Positions 31,566 through 40,523 are shown, counted from the first letter of the stretch. The stretch: 61,549 nt of DNA from CAZPNX01 sp964588285 (GCA_964588285.1 CAZPNX010000014.1:1-61549), one strand, 5' to 3'. Numbers and translations: made by a program. Notes: generated by a model not told the origin, from the sequence alone.

Positions 31566-31700
31566 GATCTTTATCAACAGTTTTGAATAATAAACTTCTC
31601 GTAGCAAGATTAGAGGTATGGTTAATTAAAACACAAATAGGTTTTTTTGTAAAGAGAAATTCCAGCGCGTAATTTCCGCCCACTGACCAGATTAAACCAC

Positions 31701-31729
31701 TTGATATCGCTGGTTAAACCGGATATAAT
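31701..31729 (+). promoter_or_regulatory. Promoter of the M42-M23 operon
   Basis: TTGATA (31701-31706), a 17-bp spacer and TATAAT (31724-31729). The predicted start is about 20 bases before the ATG at 31755, with no ribosome binding site in the leader. Confidence 0.75.
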
Positions 31730-31754
31730 TGAACAACTTTAGACGTCGTACGAT

Positions 31755-32795
31755 ATGAAGGACTTGATCAAGAAGCTGACAGAGGCCTACGGGCCTTCGG
31801 GCAACGAGGGGCCGGTGCGGGAGCTTATCCGGAAGGAAATCCGCGGGCTGTCCGACTCGGTCTCCACCGACGTCCTGGGCAACCTGGTGGCCGTGCGCCT
31901 GGCTCACGGCCGTACGGCCGGCGGTCGTCATATCATGGTGGCCGCCCACCTGGACGAAATCGGCCTGATAGTCACCCATATAGACGACCATGGTTTCCTC
32001 CGCTTCTCCAACATCGGAGGCATCAACCCCAACAATATTTTGGCCCAGCGGGTGGTCTTCGAGAACGGGACCTTGGGCGTCGTCGGCGAGGAGGGGTCCG
32101 ACCCCCCCCAGACGGCCCGCACCCTGGACAAGATGTTTATCGACATCGGGGCCAAGAACAAACGGGAGGCCTTGAAGTCCGTATCGGTGGGCGATATCGC
32201 CGCCTTCAGCCAGGAATGCAAATTTTTGGGCGCCCGGGCCGTGGCCAAATCCATGGACGACCGCATCGGCTGCGCCGCTGTTATCCTGGCCATGAGAGCC
32301 CTAAAACCCTCACCCCACCGGATATCCTTCGTCTTCACCACTCAGGAGGAGGTGGGCCTGCGCGGGGCCACCACGGCCGCTTTCGGGCTTAATCCGGACA
32401 TGGGACTGGCGGTGGATATCACCGGGGCTTTCGACGCCCCAGGGGAGAGGCCCAAGCTGCCGTCGGTCCTGGGGAAGGGCGCCGCCATCAAGGTGAAGGA
32501 CGCCGGCATCCTGGCCCACCCCGGAGTCCGCCGTCTGTTGACCGAGACCGCCCGGAGAAAAAGAATTCCCCACCAGCCGGACATCCTGGAGCGGGGCATG
32601 ACCGACGGCGCCGCCATCTACAGGACCAGATGCGGCATTCCCACCGGCGTCCTCTCCATACCCACCCGCTACGGCCATTCCTGTTCGGAAATGGTGGACT
32701 TGGGCGACGTCCGGGCCACCGCCGACCTGTTGGCTGCCATCCTCTCCTCGCCCATTCCGGACGAAGTTCTGGGTTTGGACCGAACAGCGCCATGA
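31755..32795 (+). CDS. M42 family metallopeptidase (glutamyl/leucyl aminopeptidase type)
   Basis: A 346-residue aminopeptidase of the dodecameric TET/FrvX family. Two-metal-site motifs are visible: VAAHLDEIG (His, Asp), KSMDDRIGC (bridging Asp), TTQEEVGLRG (catalytic Glu pair), VDITGAFD and RYGHSCSEM (last His). It trims peptides in the cytoplasm. The start follows a strong promoter with a short leader and no Shine-Dalgarno sequence. It overlaps the following M23 gene by four bases (ATGA). Two further paralogues occur at 47845-50009. Confidence 0.9.
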   Translation: MKDLIKKLTEAYGPSGNEGPVRELIRKEIRGLSDSVSTDVLGNLVAVRLAHGRTAGGRHIMVAAHLDEIGLIVTHIDDHGFLRFSNIGGINPNNILAQRVVFENGTLGVVGEEGSDPPQTARTLDKMFIDIGAKNKREALKSVSVGDIAAFSQECKFLGARAVAKSMDDRIGCAAVILAMRALKPSPHRISFVFTTQEEVGLRGATTAAFGLNPDMGLAVDITGAFDAPGERPKLPSVLGKGAAIKVKDAGILAHPGVRRLLTETARRKRIPHQPDILERGMTDGAAIYRTRCGIPTGVLSIPTRYGHSCSEMVDLGDVRATADLLAAILSSPIPDEVLGLDRTAP

Positions 32796-33550
32796 AGTCC
32801 AGGAACCGTTATCTCACCCTGATCCTGGTTCCCCACCACAAGGGCGGACAGCGCAGCTACCATCTTTCGTATTCCTCCCTGCGTTGGCTGGCTTTGTTCG
32901 CCCTGGCTCTGGCCCTGGCCGTGCTGATCCTGATTGTCAGCTACGGCAAAATCTACTGGCGGGCCGGCCAATATGAGCTGATGCGCCAGCGCCACCAAAT
33001 GATGGAGGCCGAGTTCACCAAGCTGGAGCAGGTGAAATCCGAACTGGCCAGTCTGCGCGCTGAAGAAGCCAAGGTCAGGCAGATGCTGGGCGTGCCCCGC
33101 CAGCCGGACACCCTTTCGGTTTTCGAAGTCTCCAGTTTGGCCGTTGTCCGGGAGACGCCCCGGCCCCAGCCGGAAAGCAACGATCGGCTGGTGCCCAGCT
33201 TGATGCCCACCCGGGGCTGGGTTTCCTCCGGCCTCTCCCGCCAGCACAACGGGGTGGACATCGCCGCCCGCCAAGGCCGGCCGGTAATGGCCGCGGCCGA
33301 TGGGGTGGTTGATTTTGTCGGCTGGGATAATTATTTCGGGAACAAACTTGTCCTTCGCCACGGCGATAAATACACCACGGTCTACGGCCATTGCGACAAG
33401 ATATTGGTCCAACAGATGCAGCCGGTGCGGCGCGGCCAGGTGATCGCCTTGGTCGGATCATCGGGTAAAAGCACCGGACCGCACCTTCATTATGAAATTC
33501 ATGTTGACGGAAAGGTGGCCGATCCCCAAGGTTTCTGGTTTAGCCGTTGA
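32792..33550 (+). CDS. M23 (LytM) family peptidase with membrane anchor and coiled coil
   Basis: A 252-residue cell-envelope protein. One N-terminal transmembrane helix (about 32-52) and a coiled coil (MRQRHQMMEAEFTKLEQVKS) precede a complete LytM domain: GLSRQHNGVDIAA (HxxxD), LRHGDKYTTVYGH (central His), and GPHLHYEIHVDG (HxH). It probably cleaves or remodels peptidoglycan in the periplasm. The ATG at 32792 overlaps the M42 stop; the longer upstream frame is a shadow of the M42 gene. It directly precedes the replication origin. Confidence 0.88.
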   Translation: MKSRNRYLTLILVPHHKGGQRSYHLSYSSLRWLALFALALALAVLILIVSYGKIYWRAGQYELMRQRHQMMEAEFTKLEQVKSELASLRAEEAKVRQMLGVPRQPDTLSVFEVSSLAVVRETPRPQPESNDRLVPSLMPTRGWVSSGLSRQHNGVDIAARQGRPVMAAADGVVDFVGWDNYFGNKLVLRHGDKYTTVYGHCDKILVQQMQPVRRGQVIALVGSSGKSTGPHLHYEIHVDGKVADPQGFWFSR

Positions 33551-34008
33551 GAGCTACAAATAACTCCTCTTAAAAATCAGAGTCTCTGGCATTAAATTTT
33601 TTTCATAGTTCATAAAATTTCTCTTGACATTTTACCTGATTGCTGATATATTTATCCCTGTTAAGAATTTTTTTATTCCATCAGCGATGAAATCGTGGTC
33701 AGGCGGCCATGGTTTCATTTTGCGTTTTATGGGGTTTTTGTGGATAATGTTGTGGATAACTCTTCTCGTCAAGCCATTACAATTAAGTTGTTGTTAATCA
33801 GGATTTTACACGGTCTAATGATTATGTTAATAACTCCAATTTTGTGATTTTTGAGTTTTTGTAACACATTGGAAATAAACGGGTTGCTGATTATATCTTC
33901 TTGTTGATAACTCTGTGAGTAACCCATAAAATGCCTTATACTGGGCTTTCGGTCAACCCATCCTTTGAAAAACCCCGAAAACGCTGAATTATCACTTGTG
34001 GATATCGT
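33551..34008. other. Probable replication origin (oriC), dnaA-proximal part
   Basis: A 458-base AT-rich region without genes, before dnaA. It holds two perfect same-orientation DnaA boxes TGTGGATAA at 33739-33747 and 33751-33759, and near-matches TGTTGATAA (33902-33910) and TGTGGATAT (33997-34005, just before the dnaA ATG). AT-rich stretches flank them (33594-33675). Together with dnaA-dnaN this fits a chromosomal origin. Strand-skew data are not available here. Confidence 0.82.
33624..33652 (+). promoter_or_regulatory. Strong promoter inside the origin region
   Basis: TTGACA (33624-33629), a 17-bp spacer and TATATT (33647-33652). The predicted start near 33659 would give dnaA a leader of about 350 bases running through the DnaA boxes, or a short untranslated RNA. 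Confidence 0.65.
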
Positions 34009-35370
34009 ATGAATCAAGCAGCAAAGGACATCTGGGCCAATGCCCAGGAGAAACTCAAGGAACGCCTTGGCCCGCAAACCTTCGACACCTGGCTGAAGCC
34101 GGTGACCGCCCTTTCCATAGGCGAGGATGCCATCACCCTCAGGGTTCCCAATCAATTCTCCAGCGAATGGCTGGGACAACACTATATGACCGCCATCAGC
34201 GAAGCTCTTTTGCAGGCGGCCAGCCATCCCCTTAAGGTGGTCTTGGTGGCTCCATCGCACGAGGGTTCGACCCTGCCTCCTCCCGAGCGTCGGCCTCAAC
34301 CCCAGGAGACGGTGCTTTCCTCCAGCCAGACGGCGCCGGTCGACGAGTGCGGCCTAAGGGAGCGCTACAAGTTCGAGAATTTCGTCATCGGCAAGAGCAA
34401 CGAGTTCGCCTACGCCACCGCCTATGCCACCGCCCAGGCGCCCGGACGGCTTTACAATCCGCTATTCATCTACGGCGGGGTGGGGTTGGGAAAAACACAC
34501 CTGATGCAGGCCATCGGACATTTTGTCAAGTTTAAGCGCACCAAGGTCAGGATCTACTATACTCCGGCCGAGAACTTCATGAATGAAATGGTCCATGCCA
34601 TCCAGAACCGACGCACCCTGGAGTTCAAAAATAAGTACCGCACCTTGGACGTCCTGTTGCTTGACGACGTCCAGTTTCTCACCGAAAAGTCCGGCATCCA
34701 GGAGGAGATCTTTCACACCTTCAACTCCCTCTACGACGCCAGAAAGCAGATCGTCCTGACCTCGGACCGGCCCCCTAAGGACATCTCCCACCTTGAGGAA
34801 AGGCTGGTCTCACGCTTCCAATGCGGTCTGGTGGCCGACATCCAGCCGCCCGACCTGGAGACCAGAGCCGCCATTCTCAAGAAAAAGGCCGCCCAAGAGG
34901 GTTTTTCCGTGCCCAATGAAGTAATCTACTTCATCGCCGAATCCGTCAAATCGAACATTCGCGATCTGGAAGGCAGTCTGATAAGGGTGGCGGCCTTCAG
35001 CTCAGTGGCCGACCGGGAGCTGACCGTCGATCTGGCCAAGGAGGTCCTGAAAAACCTGATCTCTGGCAACGGCAAAAGGCCTGTCTCTATAGAATCCATC
35101 CAAAAGGCGGTGGCCGGATTTTTCTCCCTGCCTGAGGAAACACTGCGCTCCAAAAAAAGAACCAAGGAGCTGGTGGTTCCCCGGCAGATGGCCATGTATC
35201 TGTGCCGGGAGCTTACCGGCGCCTCCCTAAACGACATCGGAAGCCGCTTTGGAGGAAAGGATCACACCACGGTCCTGCATGCCATCGCCAAGGTTAAGCA
35301 GACGGCCCTAAGGGACCAGGAATTCTCCGGAAAGCTGGAGAGGATAACCCGGTTGGTCAAAGGTGAATAA
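34009..35370 (+). CDS. dnaA: Chromosomal replication initiator DnaA
   Basis: A 453-residue initiator. Domain I (1-85; AKDIWANAQEKLKERLG, FDTWLKPV) and a short Pro/Gln linker are followed by the AAA+ domain: GGVGLGKTHL Walker A (about 162-171), LLLDDVQFL Walker B and a sensor with SDRPPKD. Domain IV ends with the DnaA signature GGKDHTTVLHAI (about 422-433), which contacts DnaA boxes. Length is normal. A DnaA-box-like sequence overlaps the region just upstream of the ATG, which would allow autoregulation. dnaN follows. Confidence 0.97.
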   Translation: MNQAAKDIWANAQEKLKERLGPQTFDTWLKPVTALSIGEDAITLRVPNQFSSEWLGQHYMTAISEALLQAASHPLKVVLVAPSHEGSTLPPPERRPQPQETVLSSSQTAPVDECGLRERYKFENFVIGKSNEFAYATAYATAQAPGRLYNPLFIYGGVGLGKTHLMQAIGHFVKFKRTKVRIYYTPAENFMNEMVHAIQNRRTLEFKNKYRTLDVLLLDDVQFLTEKSGIQEEIFHTFNSLYDARKQIVLTSDRPPKDISHLEERLVSRFQCGLVADIQPPDLETRAAILKKKAAQEGFSVPNEVIYFIAESVKSNIRDLEGSLIRVAAFSSVADRELTVDLAKEVLKNLISGNGKRPVSIESIQKAVAGFFSLPEETLRSKKRTKELVVPRQMAMYLCRELTGASLNDIGSRFGGKDHTTVLHAIAKVKQTALRDQEFSGKLERITRLVKGE

Positions 35371-35615
35371 CCCCTGGATGTCCTTCAGCCGAACGCTCAA
35401 CCGGTGAAACTATGTTATTATGGCGACGTTTTATCTACCAAATTATAAGATTTTATCAACATTGTATCCACCGTTCTTTTCTGTTTTCCGTCAGCCGGTT
35501 GCCTGTTACCGACAAAAGATATCAACATATGCTATTGACAACTACTACTGGTTAGATATATCATTAATTGCTTATTTTACCGGAAAAGAAGAACCTGAAT
35601 TATAAGGCAAGAGAG
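35371..35615. other. dnaA-dnaN intergenic region, possible second part of a bipartite origin
   Basis: 245 AT-rich bases with a near-consensus DnaA box TTATCAACA (35453-35461) and weaker matches (TTATCTACC at 35431-35439, GTATCCACC after 35461). The dnaN promoter is also here. Confidence 0.5.
35535..35562 (+). promoter_or_regulatory. dnaN promoter
   Basis: TTGACA (35535-35540), a 16-bp spacer and TATATC (35557-35562). The start is predicted about 45 bases before the ATG. Confidence 0.6.
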
Positions 35616-36725
35616 ATGAAATTCACGGTTGCACAGGACAAACTGATAGCCGGTCTGCAGAGCCTGATAGGAGTGGTGCCGACCAAAAGCACTTTCCCCA
35701 TCCTCTCCAACATCCTTCTTGACGCCCAGGAAAAGAGGCTGATCATCTCGGCCACCGACCTTGAGATCGCCGCCGTCACCCAGGTAGAGGCCAAGGCCTC
35801 ATCGGCCGGTGCCATTACCGTTCCCGCCAGGCAGTTTACCGAGATCGTTAAGCAGCTGCCATCAATGCCGGTAGAGATAGAAGCCAACGAAAATCGGGTG
35901 ACCATTAAATGCGATCGCAGCCGATTTAACATCGTCGGTCTTCCCAAGGACGACTTTCCCAAGATGCCCGAGTTGAAAAAAGATAAAAGCCTTAAGATTT
36001 CCGGGGCCATGCTCCAGGCCATTATCAGGAAGACGTTGTTCGCGGTGGCCAACGACAGCTCGCGGCCGGCCCTCTGCGGAGTGTTATTCCAAATGAACGG
36101 CGATAACATGAAGGTGGTGACCACCGACGGTAGGCGCTTGGCCCTTTTCGAGGCCATGATCCCTCCGGTATCACACAAAAGCGAACTCTTGCTGTCGCCC
36201 AAGGGACTTAACATCGTCAACCGGATGTTGGGCGGAGACGACAAGGAAATAATTATCCAGTTCGACGACAGTTACTCTAAATTCTCTTTTGACGGCACCA
36301 CTGTATACGCCAGGCACATCGAGGGCACCTATCCTGACTACGAGAAGGTGATACCTTCAGGAAATAAAAAGGTGATGACGGCCAACGTCGATCTGTTCAC
36401 CTCGGCGGTAAAAAGGGTGGCCATCCTGTCTGATACCTTCACCTACCAGATAAAGCTCTCTTTGAAGAACAACTCTTTAGAGCTTTCCAGCCAGACGGTG
36501 GATATCGGCGAGGCCCGGGAGACCATGGCCGCCTCCTATCAGGGCGACGAGATGGACATCGGATACAATGCCAGCTATCTGCTGGATATCCTCAAGAACC
36601 TTGAGTCCGAAGAGCTGAACATGTACCTTAACACTCCGCTTTCGGCCGGTCTCATCAAGCCGGCCAAACAGGCCGAGGACTACAAGCTGACCTATCTTTT
36701 GATGCCTTTGCGGCTGCCGGAGTAG
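35616..36725 (+). CDS. dnaN: DNA polymerase III sliding clamp (beta)
   Basis: A 369-residue clamp that tethers DNA polymerase III. MKFTVAQDKLIAGLQSL selects the ATG at 35616. The three structural repeats, LPILSNILLDAQ-like, SRPALCGVLFQM with VTTDGRRLAL, and NASYLLDILKNL, are visible, and the end PLRLPE matches the usual LMPLRL. AGGCAAGAGAG precedes the start. A hairpin terminator follows at 36741-36770. Confidence 0.96.
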   Translation: MKFTVAQDKLIAGLQSLIGVVPTKSTFPILSNILLDAQEKRLIISATDLEIAAVTQVEAKASSAGAITVPARQFTEIVKQLPSMPVEIEANENRVTIKCDRSRFNIVGLPKDDFPKMPELKKDKSLKISGAMLQAIIRKTLFAVANDSSRPALCGVLFQMNGDNMKVVTTDGRRLALFEAMIPPVSHKSELLLSPKGLNIVNRMLGGDDKEIIIQFDDSYSKFSFDGTTVYARHIEGTYPDYEKVIPSGNKKVMTANVDLFTSAVKRVAILSDTFTYQIKLSLKNNSLELSSQTVDIGEARETMAASYQGDEMDIGYNASYLLDILKNLESEELNMYLNTPLSAGLIKPAKQAEDYKLTYLLMPLRLPE

Positions 36726-36740
36726 ACAGGCAAGAAAAAA

Positions 36741-36770
36741 GAAAGCCACCTCGCCAGGGGTGGTTTTCTT
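36741..36770 (+). terminator. Terminator after dnaN
   Basis: Stem GAAAGCCACC / GGTGGTTTTC (one G-T pair) with an 8-base loop and a T-rich end. Confidence 0.65.
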
Positions 36771-36772
36771 AA

Positions 36773-38089
36773 ATGTGTTTGAAAAACCAGGCCATTACCT
36801 TGCAGGAGACATTAAACCTTTCACTGAGATGCCGCTATCCGCGGGAGCTGCCGGAGGGATGTTTCAATCCAAGATGGCGCCGCATTCCGGCCATGATCAC
36901 CTCCCGATCCGACCGGACGCCGTTCCTCTTCCTGGCCGAGCTCTTTGAGCTGATCAACGGTCCTTCGGCTAAACTGGTGAGATTCGAGTCGAAGGACGAC
37001 TACATGGGCGGGCTCAAGGCCCGGATGGAACTGGCCGGCGACGTCGCCAGGCTGGCGTTCGATTACGAGCAGAGCATAGACGACGAGTGGCAACACGTGG
37101 ACCGGCGGGTATTTTCTCCGGCCTTTGAGAGCAAAGGTTCGGTGGGGCTGACTTTCGACATTGACCTGAGCGGATCGGGAGAGGTGGAATTCACCCTCCA
37201 TAACGCGGAGCTGGATCTGGTGGAAAAGGCCATGAGGCTGGCAGCGGAGTGCTTCGCAGAAACGGAGCTGGGACCGGGGCTGGCCGATGACCTTCGTATG
37301 AAGACGCTGATCGCCCAAGCCGCCTGGGAAAAAAGGCGTTTGCAGAAAAGCGACGGGCAGAAGGTAGGGGCGGCGCCAAGAGGAAGCGGCGTCGAACGGC
37401 TGGCTCAGGCCCTGGACCGTGAACGCGACGCCTATATGGAATGGCACGACGGTCCGGACTTTTCGGACGTGGACGAGGCGGTAGGAAGCCTGGACGAAGC
37501 TGAGCTTAAAACGGCCGGAGAGTTTATCGCCGCCAGGCTTGAGGCCGGTTACCATGTCCACCTTGGCCGGGCGGCGGTGCTGTTGGGCCGGCGGGGCGAC
37601 CGGCTGCCCCAGATGGTAACAGCACTGGAGCAAGCCCTGCGAAGGGAGAAACAAACGCACCTACGCGTCCGGCTGGCCGGCGATGTTCTGAAGCTTGTCG
37701 GCAGCGTCCCTGCCAGCATGGCATTGAGGCAGGCCATAGAGGGCGGGGCAGGCTGGTCTGATAAGGTGGAAGCCATCTGCCAACTCAAGGAACTGCTGGA
37801 ATGTCGGCTTCCGGAAAGGCCCCTGAGGGAACTGATGCCTCCGGAGACAGCCTCGGTGCTGATGACCGAGGTGGCCGCGGACGATTATCTAGTACGCTAC
37901 CATGCGGCCGACAGTCTGCTTAAGGCTGCCGGTTTTGAGGAGGGTGTCACAAAAGATAAGGAACTCTTCGGATTGATATGCGGAAAACATCGGGAAGGCA
38001 GAGAAGCCCCAGACCAGGAGGAACGAAAAAGGTTTATTAAGGCAGCGGCATGTATCCATACTCTGCTGAAGAACAGGGGGATCATCTGA
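36773..38089 (+). CDS. Hypothetical protein with HEAT-like C-terminal half
   Basis: A 438-residue soluble protein that I cannot place in a family. The N-terminal half (1-190) mixes strands and helices (GSVGLTFDIDLSGSGEVEFTL-like). After a charged linker (about 190-225) the C-terminal half consists of helix pairs typical of HEAT or similar alpha-solenoids (LGRRGDRLPQMVTALEQALR, VRYHAADSLLKAAG). No signal peptide. A TTG at 36779 is an alternative start. It follows dnaN after a terminator. No catalytic motif is seen. Confidence 0.7.
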   Translation: MCLKNQAITLQETLNLSLRCRYPRELPEGCFNPRWRRIPAMITSRSDRTPFLFLAELFELINGPSAKLVRFESKDDYMGGLKARMELAGDVARLAFDYEQSIDDEWQHVDRRVFSPAFESKGSVGLTFDIDLSGSGEVEFTLHNAELDLVEKAMRLAAECFAETELGPGLADDLRMKTLIAQAAWEKRRLQKSDGQKVGAAPRGSGVERLAQALDRERDAYMEWHDGPDFSDVDEAVGSLDEAELKTAGEFIAARLEAGYHVHLGRAAVLLGRRGDRLPQMVTALEQALRREKQTHLRVRLAGDVLKLVGSVPASMALRQAIEGGAGWSDKVEAICQLKELLECRLPERPLRELMPPETASVLMTEVAADDYLVRYHAADSLLKAAGFEEGVTKDKELFGLICGKHREGREAPDQEERKRFIKAAACIHTLLKNRGII

Positions 38090-38140
38090 GGAGAGGATTT
38101 AGGAACAGAAAAAGGCTGATAAGATTAACCCGATAAAAAG

Positions 38141-38434
38141 ATGGTAAAGCACATCGTACTATGGACATTTCGGGGCGATGCCGGCGAGAAGTCCGGGAAC
38201 CTGAAAACGGCCAAGGGGATGCTTGAGGCCTTGAGGGATAAGGTGCCGGGGATAGTGAAATTGGAGGTGGGTATAAACCACAACCCGGCACCAGAAGCCT
38301 TCGACCTGTCCCTAATTTCCGAATTCGCCACCCAGGAAGACCTGGATGGCTACCAAGAACATCCCGAACACAGAAAGGTGGTAGAGTTTATGCGCCGGGT
38401 CAGGGTACAACGGGCGGTGGTGGATTATTGCTAG
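38141..38434 (+). CDS. Dabb (stress-responsive alpha/beta barrel) protein
   Basis: A 97-residue dimeric ferredoxin-fold protein. MVKHIVLWTFRGDAGEKS, the VPGIVKLEVGINHN segment and FDLSLISEFATQEDLDGYQEHPEH are the family signature. Members are small dimeric barrels of uncertain function, often stress-related. It lies about 50 bases after the HEAT-like hypothetical gene and convergent with rel. Confidence 0.9.
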   Translation: MVKHIVLWTFRGDAGEKSGNLKTAKGMLEALRDKVPGIVKLEVGINHNPAPEAFDLSLISEFATQEDLDGYQEHPEHRKVVEFMRRVRVQRAVVDYC

Positions 38435-38465
38435 CAGAAGGGTCGCCGGCCAGGGGCCCTTCTGC
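38434..38465. terminator. Hairpin between convergent Dabb and rel genes
   Basis: 9-bp stem GCAGAAGGG / CCCTTCTGC with a 14-base GC-rich loop. There is no strong T tract on either strand, so termination is plausible but unproven. Confidence 0.5.
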
Positions 38466-38476
38466 GACCCAAAGCG

Positions 38477-40441
38477 CTACTCCCTGTCTATCCACCTGAC
38501 CCGGACCACCCGATCCCGGTTTTCGGAAAGCCTTTTGAAGTTAGGGCAATCGCGGCGGTGCACCGTCATCCTTCCCTGGGAGACGTAGCCGGTTATCTCA
38601 GTTCCCTTTTCCGGATTGCAGCATCTGGCCAGTCTGAGGCTGATCCCCGAAAGTCCGGGCACCGAAACCGGAATCGGAGGCGCTATCTCGGGGCGCTTGG
38701 TGGTCAATACCTCCCTTTTTCGGGGGAGATACTCGCTGGGCAGGGTCTTAAAAAGTTTTTTAGCCATCAGGGAAGGGGACGACTCGCCCGAACCCAGGGA
38801 AGCGTAAAGCTCGTCCAGCGAGTTATGGGAGCGTTGCCAAAGCGGTTTAAGCAGATCCTCCTGTTTAAGATTGAGACGGAGGCCCTTCTTCTCCATCTCC
38901 TGTTGCAGCAACTCCCGTCCTCTCTGAATGCTCTCGGCCCGTCGCTCCCGGCGGAACCACTGGCGTATCTTGTTGCGGGCATGGCGGCTGCGGACAACCT
39001 TGAGCCAGTCCCACGAGGGATTGTCGCGGTTGCTGGTCAGGACGTCGACGATGTCGGCGTTTTTAAGCCGGTAGTCGATGGGCACGATCCGGGAGTTGAC
39101 CCGGGCTCCGATGAAACGATGGCCGATCTGAGTATGGATACGGTAGGCGAAGTCCAACGGCGTAGAGCCCGAGGGCAGATCCACCACCTCGCCTTTGGGC
39201 GTGAAAACGAACACCTGATGGCTCAGAATGTCCAGCTTCAGGTTTTGCAGATAGTCTGGCTCGCCCCGGCCCTCTTCGAACCATTCCAACAGGCGCCTTA
39301 CCCAAGCATAGAGCTCGCGGCTGCGGGGGTCGTCGCGGCCCGGTGATTCCTTGTATGCCCAGTGGGCGGCCACCCCGAACTCGTTAACCCGGTGCATCTC
39401 GGGGGTGCGGATCTGGATCTCCACCGGAAAGCCGTCCGGGCCCAGCACCGTGGTATGGAGGGAACGGTAGCCGTTGGGCTTGGGCATGGCGATGTGGTCC
39501 TTGAACCGGCCGGGCACCGGCATCCACAGATTCTGTATAAGTCCGAAGGCCCGGTAGCAGTCGGCCACCTCGGGCACGATCACCCTGACCGCCAACAGGT
39601 CGAGAATGTCGTCTAAGCCGCAGCCCTTGCGCAGCATTTTGGCATGGATGCTGTAGACATGCTTGGTGCGGCCCTCGACCGATACAACCGACAGCCCTTC
39701 CTGGCGCAAATAGCGGGCGACGCTCCGCTTGAAAGACAACAGGGTGCGGCGGCGGCGGCGCAGCCTTTCGGCCATCTGGCGCTCCAATTCCCGATAGCGC
39801 TTAGGCTCCAGCACGGAAAAGGCCAGGTCCTCCAGCCGCCACTTGAATTCCCACAGCCCCAGCCGTCCGGCCAGGGCGGCATAGAGGTCCATGGTCTCCC
39901 GGGCCATGGCCAGGCGGCGCTCCGGAGGAAGAAAGGAGACGGTGCGCATGTTGTGAAGACGGTCGGCCAGCCGAATGAAGATAACCCGGAGGTCGCGGGC
40001 CATGGCCAAAAACAGCTTGCGCAAGTTCTCGGCCTGATGATGGGCGGCCAAAGAGGCGGCCCGTGTCTGTTCCGGAGGCGGCAGGCTGACGGCCGAGAGC
40101 TTGGTGACCCCCTCCACCAGTTCCGCCACTTCCCGTCCGAACTCAGCCTCCAGACGGCGGCGATCCAGCGAGCTGTCCTCAAGCACGTCGTGCAATAGGG
40201 CGGCCGCCAGAGCTTTGGGGTCCAGCCTGAGCTCGGCCAGGATGCCGGCCACCTCCAGGGGATGGATCAAGTACTCATGCCCCGAGGCCCGCAGCTGTCC
40301 CTGGTGTGAGGCTTTGGCCGCCCGATAGGCGCGAGCCACCAGGGAGCGTCCCTCAGGATCGCGCAGATAACGGTCCAGGGAGCAGCGCAGCCGGGCCCAG
40401 GCCTGAGGCACAGAAGCCGAAAGTTGTGCTCTGGAGTTCAT
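38477..40441 (-). CDS. rel: (p)ppGpp synthetase/hydrolase (Rel/SpoT type) without ACT domain
   Basis: A 654-residue alarmone enzyme. The N-terminal HD hydrolase is intact (AALLHDVLEDSSL; FIRLADRLHNMR). The synthetase domain has KPNGYRSLHTTV and EIQIRTPEMH. The TGS domain (VFVFTPKGEVVDLPSGSTP) and a conserved Cys/zinc-finger-like region (LARCCNPEKG...HRRDCPN) follow. It ends right after that region, so the usual C-terminal ACT domain is missing; typical enzymes have 700-750 residues. It is transcribed divergently from ligA from overlapping promoters. Confidence 0.93.
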   Translation of the reverse strand: MNSRAQLSASVPQAWARLRCSLDRYLRDPEGRSLVARAYRAAKASHQGQLRASGHEYLIHPLEVAGILAELRLDPKALAAALLHDVLEDSSLDRRRLEAEFGREVAELVEGVTKLSAVSLPPPEQTRAASLAAHHQAENLRKLFLAMARDLRVIFIRLADRLHNMRTVSFLPPERRLAMARETMDLYAALAGRLGLWEFKWRLEDLAFSVLEPKRYRELERQMAERLRRRRRTLLSFKRSVARYLRQEGLSVVSVEGRTKHVYSIHAKMLRKGCGLDDILDLLAVRVIVPEVADCYRAFGLIQNLWMPVPGRFKDHIAMPKPNGYRSLHTTVLGPDGFPVEIQIRTPEMHRVNEFGVAAHWAYKESPGRDDPRSRELYAWVRRLLEWFEEGRGEPDYLQNLKLDILSHQVFVFTPKGEVVDLPSGSTPLDFAYRIHTQIGHRFIGARVNSRIVPIDYRLKNADIVDVLTSNRDNPSWDWLKVVRSRHARNKIRQWFRRERRAESIQRGRELLQQEMEKKGLRLNLKQEDLLKPLWQRSHNSLDELYASLGSGESSPSLMAKKLFKTLPSEYLPRKREVLTTKRPEIAPPIPVSVPGLSGISLRLARCCNPEKGTEITGYVSQGRMTVHRRDCPNFKRLSENRDRVVRVRWIDRE

Positions 40442-40455
40442 GCCGGTGAATTATC

Positions 40456-40484
40456 TTGACGAAAGTATTATAGTGTAGTATTCT
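40456..40484 (+). promoter_or_regulatory. ligA promoter, overlapping the rel promoter
   Basis: TTGACG (40456-40461), a 17-bp spacer and TATTCT (40479-40484). The two -35 boxes form an inverted repeat CTTGACGA / TCGTCAAG at the ends of a 43-bp segment. Confidence 0.75.
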
Positions 40485-40495
40485 ATTGTCGTCAA
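40467..40495 (-). promoter_or_regulatory. rel promoter, overlapping the ligA promoter
   Basis: On the minus strand TTGACG (40490-40495), a 17-bp spacer and TATAAT (40467-40472). It interlocks with the plus-strand ligA promoter at 40456-40484. Confidence 0.75.
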
Positions 40496-40523
40496 GAGAT
40501 TATAGGCTCCTAAGGGTAAAAGA

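Noticed and set aside
33769..34299. 176-residue minus-strand open frame crossing the origin
   Set aside because: It runs through DnaA boxes and the dnaA 5' end and has no motif; it is not a gene.
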